Source: Clostridium sp. AM30-24
GTDB lineage: Bacteria > Bacillota > Clostridia > Lachnospirales > Lachnospiraceae
Length of the DNA stretch: 31,817 bases
NCBI RefSeq assembly: GCF_003480435.1
Contig: NZ_QUJB01000028.1
Coordinates: 1-31,817, forward strand
Reading direction: 5' to 3'
In this document: one piece after another, positions 1 to 5,838 of the stretch
Layout: each line of letters starts with the position of its first letter
Position numbering within the stretch: position 1 is the first letter of the stretch
The notes under the pieces: model-generated
Databases searched by the model: none
What the model was told of the DNA's origin: nothing
What the model saw: the letters and a program-made list of their open reading frames with translations, nothing else
Translations under genes and position numbers: made by a program

Positions 1-41
1 ATATCAGTTTTTAACGTTTACACAAAACTTGAAACGGTCTC

Positions 42-81
42 GCAGTCACAGGTTCTAACCCTGTGGCTGCCTTTTCTTTTT
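42..81 (+). terminator. Hairpin with T-rich tail at left edge
   Basis: An 11-bp stem (42-52 pairs with 60-70, one G.T pair) with a 7-nt loop is followed by CTTTTCTTTTT, as in a plus-strand intrinsic terminator. The inner part also looks like a tRNA T-arm (five pairs around TTCTAAC, then GGCTGCC). The outer stem is contiguous with it, and no D or anticodon arm lies upstream, so a terminator is the better reading. Whatever it terminates lies left of the window. Confidence 0.45.
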
Positions 82-119
82 CATGATACATAAATTTATA
101 CTTAAACCAGCGTAAGCAT

Positions 120-406
120 CTACACCGATAATATTTCAAATAAATGACCACATATTACTCCAATGGCATATTCGATGATATCCCACAATTTCAATATCAT
201 ACAGCTTACAGCAAGAACAAACACCGCTATTCCAAAATTTTTCCACTGTTGCAATAACAAAGCAATCACTGCGCACATTATGAAAATTGCTTAACCAGAA
301 CCGCTGCCAGATAATGTATTTTCGATAAGATACTGACTGTAAAAGATAAAGCAATCAAAATCACCATCACTGGCAATACAATCAATTTTGCAAATATTTT
401 TAACAT
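120..406 (-). pseudogene. Small hydrophobic membrane protein, frameshifted
   Basis: A start at 406 has a strong GAGGAGG site about 10 nt upstream and encodes a 42-residue hydrophobic peptide (MLKIFAKLIVLPVMVILI...) that stops at 278. Another frame continues without stop from about 290 to a stop at 120 and encodes further membrane-type sequence (CAVIALLL, FGIAVFVLAVSCMILKLW). The 406-120 span is 287 bases. One extra base in the T-run at 283-286 would give a continuous 95-residue protein with two or three hydrophobic segments. It lies 58 bp downstream of repA. Small membrane proteins of this kind (CD1845-like) occur beside rep/par genes in Firmicutes conjugative elements. That family link is from memory of length and pattern, and the function is unknown. 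A sequencing error in the T-run is possible. Confidence 0.5.
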
Positions 407-464
407 TTTATGCGTCCTCCTCTTTTCTGACTTATTTCCCAGATGCTGATCGAACAGCCAATTA

Positions 465-1427
465 TTATTTATCATTTGCGGCATACTGCGGCAGATCATG
501 GTTTACTTCTGCCTGATAATAGCCGCTGATGGTACTCGGTGCATTAAACAATGCCGCCAGCAGATATTTTTTGATATTATGTATTTTTGAGGTATTCTTT
601 CTCATACAGTCCATCGCATATTCCACGTGGAACATATTCAATTTCAAAAATTTGCTTCTGACCAGTTCCGCCGGATATTCGCTAGATGCAACAATGATAG
701 ACTTATTCTTACAAAGAACAGTTTCCAGAATCAGATCAAAGATACCTGTCAGCAGTTCCCTGTCATAATGGTACCGCTCTAAGAGAATGTCCAGTTCAAT
801 ATTCTCTTTGATTATTTCCGTGTATGCTTCCACATCGAATCCCATCCCATCATTTCCCGATATGATATGATTAGATTCAGTATTACTTAACTCAGTATTA
901 TTTATATTATTCTTATTAGTGTGTAATTTTTTCACTTCTGGATGTGTAATTTCTTCACTTCTGGACATGACATTTTTACACTTCAAGACATGTAAATTCT
1001 TCACTTCTGAAATTGCTGATTTTTCTCCAAAAATGTAATTATTACACTTCTGAGCCTCCTGGATCATAAACTGTTTCAGATAGATCATGGTTGGTTTTCC
1101 CTGTCCCTGGCGCTTCTTTTCAATGAGTCCAATTCCAGATTCTATATCCAGTTCTTTCATTATGGAAATGGCTTTTTTATTACTACATCCCATAGCATCC
1201 ATGATATCCTCCAGCGAATAATATATGTAGGCACGTCCTTCTGTGTCAAACCACTGATTTTTCATGGATAATGACATACGATCCAGCATAAGACCATATA
1301 ACACTTTTGCCTCCACGGATATCTTCTTGAAATATTCTTCAGTAAATAGCAATTTTGGTATTCTATAAAACGAATATTGATCCGCTTCCCTTCCATAAAA
1401 ATAAGAGAGCTTTATTCTGTCTTCCAT
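465..1427 (-). CDS. repA: RepA_N-type replication initiator protein
   Basis: This 320-residue protein has the N-terminal domain typical of RepA_N initiators of Gram-positive plasmids and ICEs: FYRIPKLLF at about 20-28, then KVLYGLMLDRMSLS at about 41-54 and GRAYIYYSLEDIMDAMGCS at 64-82, which is a winged-helix-like DNA-binding segment. Residues about 130-190 are a poorly conserved linker, and 200-320 form a second helical domain as in chromosomal or ICE relatives. The known role is to bind iterons and open a plasmid-type origin. The start at 1427 has AGGAGGAAAG about 7 nt upstream. It follows parB with a 57-bp gap that contains a perfect inverted repeat. The DNA for the linker carries iteron-like repeats, which fits RepA_N replicons whose origin lies inside the rep gene. 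Whether it still works while integrated cannot be seen. Confidence 0.88.
   Translation of the reverse strand: MEDRIKLSYFYGREADQYSFYRIPKLLFTEEYFKKISVEAKVLYGLMLDRMSLSMKNQWFDTEGRAYIYYSLEDIMDAMGCSNKKAISIMKELDIESGIGLIEKKRQGQGKPTMIYLKQFMIQEAQKCNNYIFGEKSAISEVKNLHVLKCKNVMSRSEEITHPEVKKLHTNKNNINNTELSNTESNHIISGNDGMGFDVEAYTEIIKENIELDILLERYHYDRELLTGIFDLILETVLCKNKSIIVASSEYPAELVRSKFLKLNMFHVEYAMDCMRKNTSKIHNIKKYLLAALFNAPSTISGYYQAEVNHDLPQYAANDK
619..634. other. parS-like palindrome inside repA
   Basis: TATTCCACGTGGAACA differs at one position from the Bacillus-type parS TGTTCCACGTGGAACA and contains the perfect 12-bp palindrome TTCCACGTGGAA. It encodes a Phe-His-Val-Glu stretch of RepA, so protein constraint alone may explain it. 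The chromosomal parS sites in this window have a different centre (TTTCACGTGAAA). Confidence 0.25.
922..1054. repeat. Iteron-like direct repeats within repA
   Basis: Five copies of a 21-bp unit with the core CACTTCTGGA or CACTTCTGAA, preceded by TGTAATTTTTT-like sequence, start at 922, 945, 968, 991 and 1034. The first four are spaced exactly 23 bp, about two helical turns. Because 23 is not a multiple of three, the encoded protein is not repetitive, so the repetition is maintained at the DNA level. A sixth copy is in the palindrome upstream of repA (1452-1472). RepA_N replicons are known to carry their origin in this part of the gene, so this is the likely RepA-binding origin of the element. 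Confidence 0.7.
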
Positions 1428-1442
1428 TTATCTTTCCTCCTG

Positions 1443-1473
1443 TTCCAGAAGTGCTATTTTTACACTTCTGGAA
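1443..1473. promoter_or_regulatory. Inverted repeat upstream of repA, likely RepA operator
   Basis: The arms TTCCAGAAGTG (1443-1453) and CACTTCTGGAA (1463-1473) match in all 11 positions around a 9-nt centre. The right half is a further copy of the iterons in repA. It ends the intergenic region between the second parB and repA, 16 bp upstream of the repA start and immediately beside its ribosome binding site. This position suits autorepression by RepA. No T-run follows, so a terminator is unlikely. Confidence 0.6.
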
Positions 1474-1484
1474 TCCTGTTCTCT

Positions 1485-2411
1485 TTATTGAATTGCTTTC
1501 TGTGCTTCACTCCACTGTTCCAATAATTGTATGATCACGGTTTCCCTTTCCTTTGCCGAATAGTGAGATGGAAAATATTTATTCAGCTTCTTTTCTGAAA
1601 ATGATACTTTGGCTGCCGTGTTCTTCTTTGGTAGTGCATCGTTCATTATTGAAATAATACTATACTGAGATGCATTAGATAAGTTCTGCTGATTCCGTAA
1701 TGCTTCCACCTGCACCGGCTTTAAAAATCCATTGTCACGGTAATATTCATAGACCCATTTCTGAACCTGCTCATCGAGATAAGAGATGTCAACTCCCATT
1801 GTTAATGTAATTTTCTTACTATCCACCAAATCAAGTATTGATGAAATAAGTTCTGTAAGACGTATATATTTTGTTACCTGTCTCCCTGTCATTCCTGCTT
1901 CATCACCAATAGTTTCTCTTGTCTTTTTATTTATGGCATCCAACTTGTGGAACTCAGTTCCACAAGTTAAATCAACTCGACTTCCCTGCCTACTCATAGC
2001 TTCCATTTTCATCTTAAAACTAAATGCTCTCTCGCTTGGAAGAATTTCTTCCCTCTGAATATTGGCATCCACCATTTTTATAATGGCTTCATCATCAGAC
2101 ATTTCCTTTACAATAGCAGGTATCTTTTGAAGTCCTACAATTCCAGCTGCATGTAATCTACGGTGTCCGGAAATCATTTCATAATCACCATTCTGATCAG
2201 GTCTTACAATCACTGGATTCAGAATGCCATTCTCCCGGATGCTGTCTACCAGCATATCCATTCTTTCATCATCCAGAACCTTAAATGGATGATTCGGAAA
2301 CGCATGGATTCTCACAATGTCTATTTCCTGAGTACCGGAGATCTCTGGCACTCCCAATAATTGATCTACTGACTGCAACTTAATTTTTCCTGCAACTCTG
2401 TTTGCCATCAT
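1485..2411 (-). CDS. ParB-like partition protein of the element (second copy)
   Basis: The 308-residue protein has a ParB/Spo0J N-terminal domain (FPNHPFKVLDDERMDML, then GILNPVIVRP and ISGHRRLHAA at about 90-110). It has GHRR where canonical ParB has GERR. A helix-turn-helix-like region follows (DEAGMTGRQVTKYIRLTEL at about 175-195). The C-terminus (NKYFPSHYSAKERETVIIQLL) matches the end of the other element ParB at 3210-4070, so the two are duplicates. The start is one of two consecutive ATGs at 2411 and 2408, with AAGGAGG lying in the 3' end of parA. The gene directly abuts the parA stop, so translation is probably coupled. Its expected role is centromere binding for the element's partition, or transcriptional control. 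The specificity is unknown. Confidence 0.85.
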   Translation of the reverse strand: MMANRVAGKIKLQSVDQLLGVPEISGTQEIDIVRIHAFPNHPFKVLDDERMDMLVDSIRENGILNPVIVRPDQNGDYEMISGHRRLHAAGIVGLQKIPAIVKEMSDDEAIIKMVDANIQREEILPSERAFSFKMKMEAMSRQGSRVDLTCGTEFHKLDAINKKTRETIGDEAGMTGRQVTKYIRLTELISSILDLVDSKKITLTMGVDISYLDEQVQKWVYEYYRDNGFLKPVQVEALRNQQNLSNASQYSIISIMNDALPKKNTAAKVSFSEKKLNKYFPSHYSAKERETVIIQLLEQWSEAQKAIQ

Positions 2412-3194
2412 CTATGCCTCCTTCAAAACTTCTTCGGTTAATCCCTTATATGCACATGCTACTTTTCCCTTTGGATCATAGGAATAGATACTTTTTCCTT
2501 CCACGCTGACTTCCGCAGCTCTGACTGACATCGGAATTTCCGAACCAAATACCTTGATGGATGCAGAATATGTATCGTACACCATCATTGAAATATCCCT
2601 TGCATAATTTGTCCTGTAATCTACCATTGTCAGCAAAATTCCCTCTATCTTGAGCTTTGGATTCAGCTGTTTCTTCACCCTACCAATAGTCTTGATCAGC
2701 TGCTGTAATCCTTTGACTGGAAGATACGCTGCCTGTACCGGAATCAGCACTGAATCTGCACATGCCAATGCGTTGATTGTCATCATTCCCAGAGACGGCA
2801 TACAGTCTATAAGGATGAAATCATAAAACTCTCGCAGCTTATCAACCAGTGATCTGAGAATCAGTTCCCTGCTCATAGCATTTACCAAAGATACCTCGAT
2901 AGCTGATAATTCAATGTTGGCCGGGATCAGATCCACTCCCTCTCTATGATGAAGAATTGTTTTTTCCATATTCAGTTTTTCATCATTCACAACGTTCAGC
3001 ATCAATGTAGCCAGCGAATACTCCATCTCATCCGGCTCCTCATATCCTAAGCTGATAGTAAGGCTTCCCTGTGGATCAGCATCAATCAGCAACACCTTTT
3101 TTCCTTCCTGTGCCAGCCCTATTCCCAGATTCACACATGATACAGTTTTACCAACTCCGCCTTTTTGATTAGATACTGCAATTACTCTACACAT
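2412..3194 (-). CDS. ParA/Soj-type partition ATPase of the element
   Basis: The 260-residue protein starts [17 protein letters not shown], with a deviant Walker A motif at residues 11-17, followed by LLIDADPQGS (switch I, Walker A') at about 35-45 and FILIDCMPSLG (Walker B) at about 125-135. The length and the absence of an N-terminal helix-turn-helix make it a Soj or ParA type Ib-like ATPase. It probably binds DNA non-specifically as an ATP-bound dimer and moves ParB-loaded DNA. The start at 3194 has GGGAGGAAAAA upstream. It sits between two parB-like genes in one operon and is clearly distinct from the chromosomal soj at 7818-8588. Confidence 0.9.
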   Translation of the reverse strand: MCRVIAVSNQKGGVGKTVSCVNLGIGLAQEGKKVLLIDADPQGSLTISLGYEEPDEMEYSLATLMLNVVNDEKLNMEKTILHHREGVDLIPANIELSAIEVSLVNAMSRELILRSLVDKLREFYDFILIDCMPSLGMMTINALACADSVLIPVQAAYLPVKGLQQLIKTIGRVKKQLNPKLKIEGILLTMVDYRTNYARDISMMVYDTYSASIKVFGSEIPMSVRAAEVSVEGKSIYSYDPKGKVACAYKGLTEEVLKEA

Positions 3195-3209
3195 ATGTTT
3201 TTCCTCCCA

Positions 3210-4070
3210 TTATTCAAATGTCATATTGATTTTTAATAGTGTCAGTATTTCTCTTTTCATCTGTTCTGCCGTGTAATATGATGGGAAATACCTATATAAC
3301 TGCTCATTCTTGAAAACCACCCGATCAATATCTTTCTGCTTGATTTCACTTAAAAGCTCCTCTATTTTTTCCTGGCTGAATCTTCCATCTTCCTGCAATT
3401 TTTTGATCCGAATTGCCTGGGACAGATTTGGTGTACCCAATGTGCTTTCCATTGCATCCAGCACAGTCCTCTGATTTTTTTCAGTTAATGATGCCAGTTC
3501 CACAGCTATCGTAAATCCCATTGTTTCGTCATCCACTTTTTCAAGCAGCTCTGGAATCAGTCTGGTAAGCTTTAAATATCTCTGTACCTGCTTGGGACTG
3601 TCACCACATTCTTCGCTTATAACCTCCACACTCTTTTTTCCGGTCAGATAGTCAACCTGGCTACATTTTCTTCTGCCGGCCTTTCTCTTGAGCACATCAT
3701 ATTTCATCTTATAAGCAAATGCTTTTTCGCTCGGAGAGATCCGCTCCCTCTGTAAATTGGCATCTACCATTGAAATAATGGCATCCTCTTCAAGCATGTA
3801 TCTGATAATGACCGGAACCTTCGTATATTTCAGTTGCTGTGCTGCATACTTTCTTCTATGACCAGAAATAATTTCATAAAATCCTTCCGGTCTCGGTCTC
3901 ACAATTAGCGGATTAAGAATCCCATATTTCTTGATGGATTCCTGTAACTCTTTCATCTGACTGTCTGCCTGTACCTTGAATGGATGATTTTTAAAGTCTC
4001 TGAGCCGTTCAATCTCTATCTCAACGACTTTCTCATCTGGATCTCTTTGATCTTCTTTTCGTTCTTCCAT
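3210..4070 (-). CDS. ParB-like partition protein of the element (first copy)
   Basis: The preferred product has 286 residues, starting at 4070 with GGAGGA about 5 nt upstream. The longer open frame from 4136 would begin inside a terminator-like hairpin. The ParB N-terminal domain shows FKNHPFKVQ, GILNPLIVRP and ISGHRRKYAA (GHRR in place of GERR). DSPKQVQRYLKL at about residue 170 is the helix-turn-helix region, and the C-terminus ends YRYFPSYYTAEQMKREILTLL. Overall it is a homologue of the second ParB two genes downstream. It is the first gene of the rep/par operon, and 15 bp separate it from parA. The GGGTGG repeats 160 bp upstream are a candidate binding site. Confidence 0.85.
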   Translation of the reverse strand: MEERKEDQRDPDEKVVEIEIERLRDFKNHPFKVQADSQMKELQESIKKYGILNPLIVRPRPEGFYEIISGHRRKYAAQQLKYTKVPVIIRYMLEEDAIISMVDANLQRERISPSEKAFAYKMKYDVLKRKAGRRKCSQVDYLTGKKSVEVISEECGDSPKQVQRYLKLTRLIPELLEKVDDETMGFTIAVELASLTEKNQRTVLDAMESTLGTPNLSQAIRIKKLQEDGRFSQEKIEELLSEIKQKDIDRVVFKNEQLYRYFPSYYTAEQMKREILTLLKINMTFE

Positions 4071-4094
4071 GTAATCCTCCTTTTCTTCTGGACG

Positions 4095-4138
4095 AAAAAA
4101 TGCCCAGACTAGACTTGTTACACCTAATCTGAGCATTT
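4095..4138 (-). terminator. Attenuator-like terminator in the parB leader
   Basis: On the minus strand AAATGCTCAGA (4138-4128) pairs over 11 positions, with one G.T, with TCTGGGCATTT (4108-4098) and is followed by a T-run giving six consecutive T. It lies only about 28 bp upstream of the parB start at 4070 and after the terminator of tRNA-Arg. It would therefore stop transcripts of the rep/par operon before the first gene, unless the operon promoter lies within the last few bases. Confidence 0.55.
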
Positions 4139-4230
4139 ATCTTTCTCAGGTCTGAATCATACAGACAAGAAAACCAAATTTGCATCCATTGACAACCCTT
4201 TTTCTTTCTTACACCATATACCACACATCC

Positions 4231-4326
4231 GGGTGGAAAATAATAATTTTCAAATGGGTGGCAAAATCTTATTTTGGGTGGATGAAATCCTTCTGTTTTT
4301 TCAATTCCGGGTGGAAATTTCCACCC
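4231..4326. repeat. GGGTGG repeat array with 18-bp perfect palindrome
   Basis: GGGTGG occurs at 4231, 4256, 4276 and 4309, each followed by A-rich sequence. The last copy forms the perfect palindrome GGGTGGAAATTTCCACCC (4309-4326). The array lies in non-coding DNA upstream of the parB-parA-parB-repA operon, where a partition centromere or operon operator is expected. No coding frame accounts for it. Confidence 0.55.
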
Positions 4327-4335
4327 AAGATACAA

Positions 4336-4376
4336 AAAAAGCAGCAATGACTTTTTCAAATCATTACTGCTTAAAA
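4336..4376 (-). terminator. Intrinsic terminator after tRNA-Arg
   Basis: On the minus strand AGCAGTAATGA and TCATTGCTGCT pair around a 10-nt loop, with one internal mismatch, and are followed by seven T. It starts a few bases after the tRNA-Arg 3' end and separates the tRNA from the rep/par module. Confidence 0.75.
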
Positions 4377-4380
4377 TGAA

Positions 4381-4452
4381 CGTCTCCTATAGGAATCGAA
4401 CCTACAATAGAGTCTTAGGAGGACCCCGTTATATCCATTTAACTAAGGAGAC
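4381..4452 (-). tRNA. tRNA-Arg (anticodon CCT)
   Basis: The minus strand folds as a full cloverleaf: acceptor GTCTCCT with AGGAGAC and discriminator G, D-arm in GTTAAATGGATATAAC, anticodon stem GGGTC/GACTC with loop CTCCTAA (anticodon CCT, reads AGG), and T-arm GTAGG-TTCGATT-CCTAT. CCA is not encoded. Its 3' end faces the rep/par module, so it is a possible attachment site. A promoter-like pair at 4788-4816 lies upstream of both tRNA-Arg copies. Confidence 0.93.
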
Positions 4453-4745
4453 AAATGCCGTATTTCCGGGCTTTTTCGACCCTTTGGCTCCGGCTGCCAT
4501 CATTTATAACTCTAACACTTTCGTGATGAATTATCTCTTTCTTATCTCTTCTGATTTTTCAGATTTCGCTTCCTTAAGTGACCCTCAAACGCTACCCTTT
4601 TTCTTCAAAAGGGTTCCGCCATGGTTCTACCTTAGGAGGCGCTTGTTATATCCATTTAACTATGGGAACAAATTCTGTATTTTCGGGCTTTTCAGCCTTT
4701 TCGGTCACGGCGACCAACTTTATGAACTCATCCACTTTCGTCTGG
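4453..4745 (-). repeat. Imperfect duplication of tRNA-Arg upstream segment
   Basis: The 70 or so bases upstream of the intact tRNA-Arg (4453-4525) and of the broken copy (4670-4745) align with shared blocks such as GTATTT, CGGGCTTTT and CACTTTCGT. A leader plus tRNA unit therefore seems duplicated in tandem. In between (about 4525-4615) I see a T-rich stretch, a short hairpin of CCCTTTT with AAAAGGG at 4597-4613, and no gene. Confidence 0.5.
4616..4669 (-). pseudogene. tRNA-Arg(CCT) remnant lacking its 3' half
   Basis: From 4669 the minus strand reads a tRNA 5' half: GTTCCCA, the same D-arm as the intact copy (AGTTAAATGGATATAAC) and an anticodon loop CTCCTAA with CCT at 4636-4634. After about 4631 it no longer pairs: the 3' anticodon strand, T-arm and a matching acceptor strand are missing. 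Its acceptor differs from the neighbouring tRNA, so it was a separate gene. The break falls in the anticodon stem-loop, a common crossover region for tRNA-targeting integrases. Confidence 0.6.
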
Positions 4746-4787
4746 CGAATCCACAGAAACTCGCAACTAAAAAAAGCTACGCTATAT

Positions 4788-4816
4788 ATCTTAACAAACA
4801 ACACCCTGAAAGTCAA
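4788..4816 (-). promoter_or_regulatory. Promoter for the tRNA-Arg region
   Basis: The minus strand carries TTGACT (4816-4811), a 17-nt spacer and TAAGAT (4793-4788). It reads toward the tRNA-Arg remnant about 110 bp downstream and then the intact tRNA-Arg. I see no good promoter between the two copies, so they may share a transcript. Confidence 0.6.
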
Positions 4817-4860
4817 GACATCAAAGCTTCACTTCACACGAAAAGCTGTACTGAAAAGCT

Positions 4861-4920
4861 AAAAGCCATCGCGCACAGTCCGTAATCTGAGATTCTGTGC
4901 CCTGATGGCTTTTATTTTAT
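4861..4920. terminator. Bidirectional intrinsic terminator
   Basis: AAAAGCCATC (4861-4870) pairs with GATGGCTTTT (4904-4913), and an inner CACAG/CTGTG pair extends the hairpin. T-rich tracts occur on both strands. On the minus strand it ends the soj-parB-DUF4446-DUF3881 operon a few bases after the last stop codon. Confidence 0.75.
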
Positions 4921-4923
4921 AAC

Positions 4924-5838
4924 CTATTTTATTCCCTGTTTTCTTATAATGTCTTCCAGCTTCAGAGTCCCTTGCATCCAGATCTGTCCTTTAAAACGAC
5001 GGCCCGGCTGTGGTTCACCTAAGAGGTCCTTACTGTTGATGCAGACCACAAACTCCAGATCGTGGCTCTCAATCTTCATACGATAAATTTCCTCTTTTGT
5101 GTAAATATTTCGGATTTTTTCAACTTCTTCAATTTCTCCGATGACAGAATACTGATCACATTCCACTCCACAAGGCATGAAACAGGAGTCTATAATAGAG
5201 TAGAGATCCTCCTTCATGGCTCTTCTGGAAATCTGGGAGTAAAGATCGATATCCTCGATGGTCAAACTCTCCATGGCGTCCTCATCCCCATTTTTTGCGG
5301 CCTCAATCAGACTGTTGCGGTTTTTCGCAGCAACCTTTGCCTTTTGGATCTGTTTCTGGCTCTTCTTGATCGGAAGAAGGACCTTTCCACCGACGGACAT
5401 CCCGGAAAAGCAGACGGAACTGATCTTGGAATGATGCTCTTTATCCAACATTCTTTCTCTGAATTCCATAAAATTCTGGATGTAGAAGATCAATGTGATA
5501 CCGACCTTATTCTCATCCACCATGCCGGAGTAAGTCTCTTTCTCCGTATGTCTCTGAACGGAACACTCTTCCGTGGATCCGATTATATGGCTCTCCTGAT
5601 ACGGGAAGTAAAACTCCCGCTCGAAATTTCCCTCTTCGTTCAGTTCTCCGATAATTGAAATTCCGAGGCCCGGAGCAACTTCTGTACGCATTTCGCAGAC
5701 ATTGCTCTCCTCGTCGACCTGAACACATCGCGTCATTGACGGCTGCCGTTCCAGCAAATCCAGCAGTTTTTCAATATCTTTTTTCTTTGTATACATGCTG
5801 AAACCAGCTGCACGTAAAAATTTATGCATATGGATCAA
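4924..5838 (-). CDS. DUF3881 family protein
   Basis: The protein has about 301-304 residues with no membrane segment or signal peptide. The sequence (HKFLRAAGF at the start, an acidic middle, then QPGRRFKGQIWMQGTLKL near the end) fits the DUF3881 family found in Lachnospiraceae. No enzymatic motif is visible. A TTG at 5838 overlaps the TGA stop of the upstream gene and is 4 nt after GGAG. An ATG at 5829 (MHKFLRAAGF) has longer spacing, and either could be the start. It is the last gene of the chromosomal soj-parB operon and ends at a strong terminator. The position suggests a role linked to chromosome partition or the cell cycle, but that is inferred from context only. Confidence 0.8.
   Translation of the reverse strand: MIHMHKFLRAAGFSMYTKKKDIEKLLDLLERQPSMTRCVQVDEESNVCEMRTEVAPGLGISIIGELNEEGNFEREFYFPYQESHIIGSTEECSVQRHTEKETYSGMVDENKVGITLIFYIQNFMEFRERMLDKEHHSKISSVCFSGMSVGGKVLLPIKKSQKQIQKAKVAAKNRNSLIEAAKNGDEDAMESLTIEDIDLYSQISRRAMKEDLYSIIDSCFMPCGVECDQYSVIGEIEEVEKIRNIYTKEEIYRMKIESHDLEFVVCINSKDLLGEPQPGRRFKGQIWMQGTLKLEDIIRKQGIK

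Noticed and set aside
42..75. 3' end of a tRNA gene or attachment site
   Set aside because: The T-arm-like loop is part of a contiguous 11-bp hairpin with a T-rich tail. It does not match the 3' end of the tRNA-Arg at 4381, so it is not the partner att site of that junction.
136..354. 72-codon minus-strand frame at the left edge
   Set aside because: It lacks a ribosome binding site, and its frame crosses the small membrane-protein gene, whose repaired reading explains the region better.
922..1054. CRISPR array
   Set aside because: The repeats are degenerate, lie end to end at a 23-bp period without unique spacers, and are within a rep gene. No cas genes are present.
4070..4136. N-terminal 22-residue extension of the first element ParB
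   Set aside because: It would begin inside the hairpin at 4098-4138 and has no ribosome binding site. The start at 4070 has GGAGGA at suitable distance.
4376..4885. 169-codon plus-strand open frame
   Set aside because: It runs through the antisense of two tRNA-Arg copies, a promoter and a terminator, and has no ribosome binding site.
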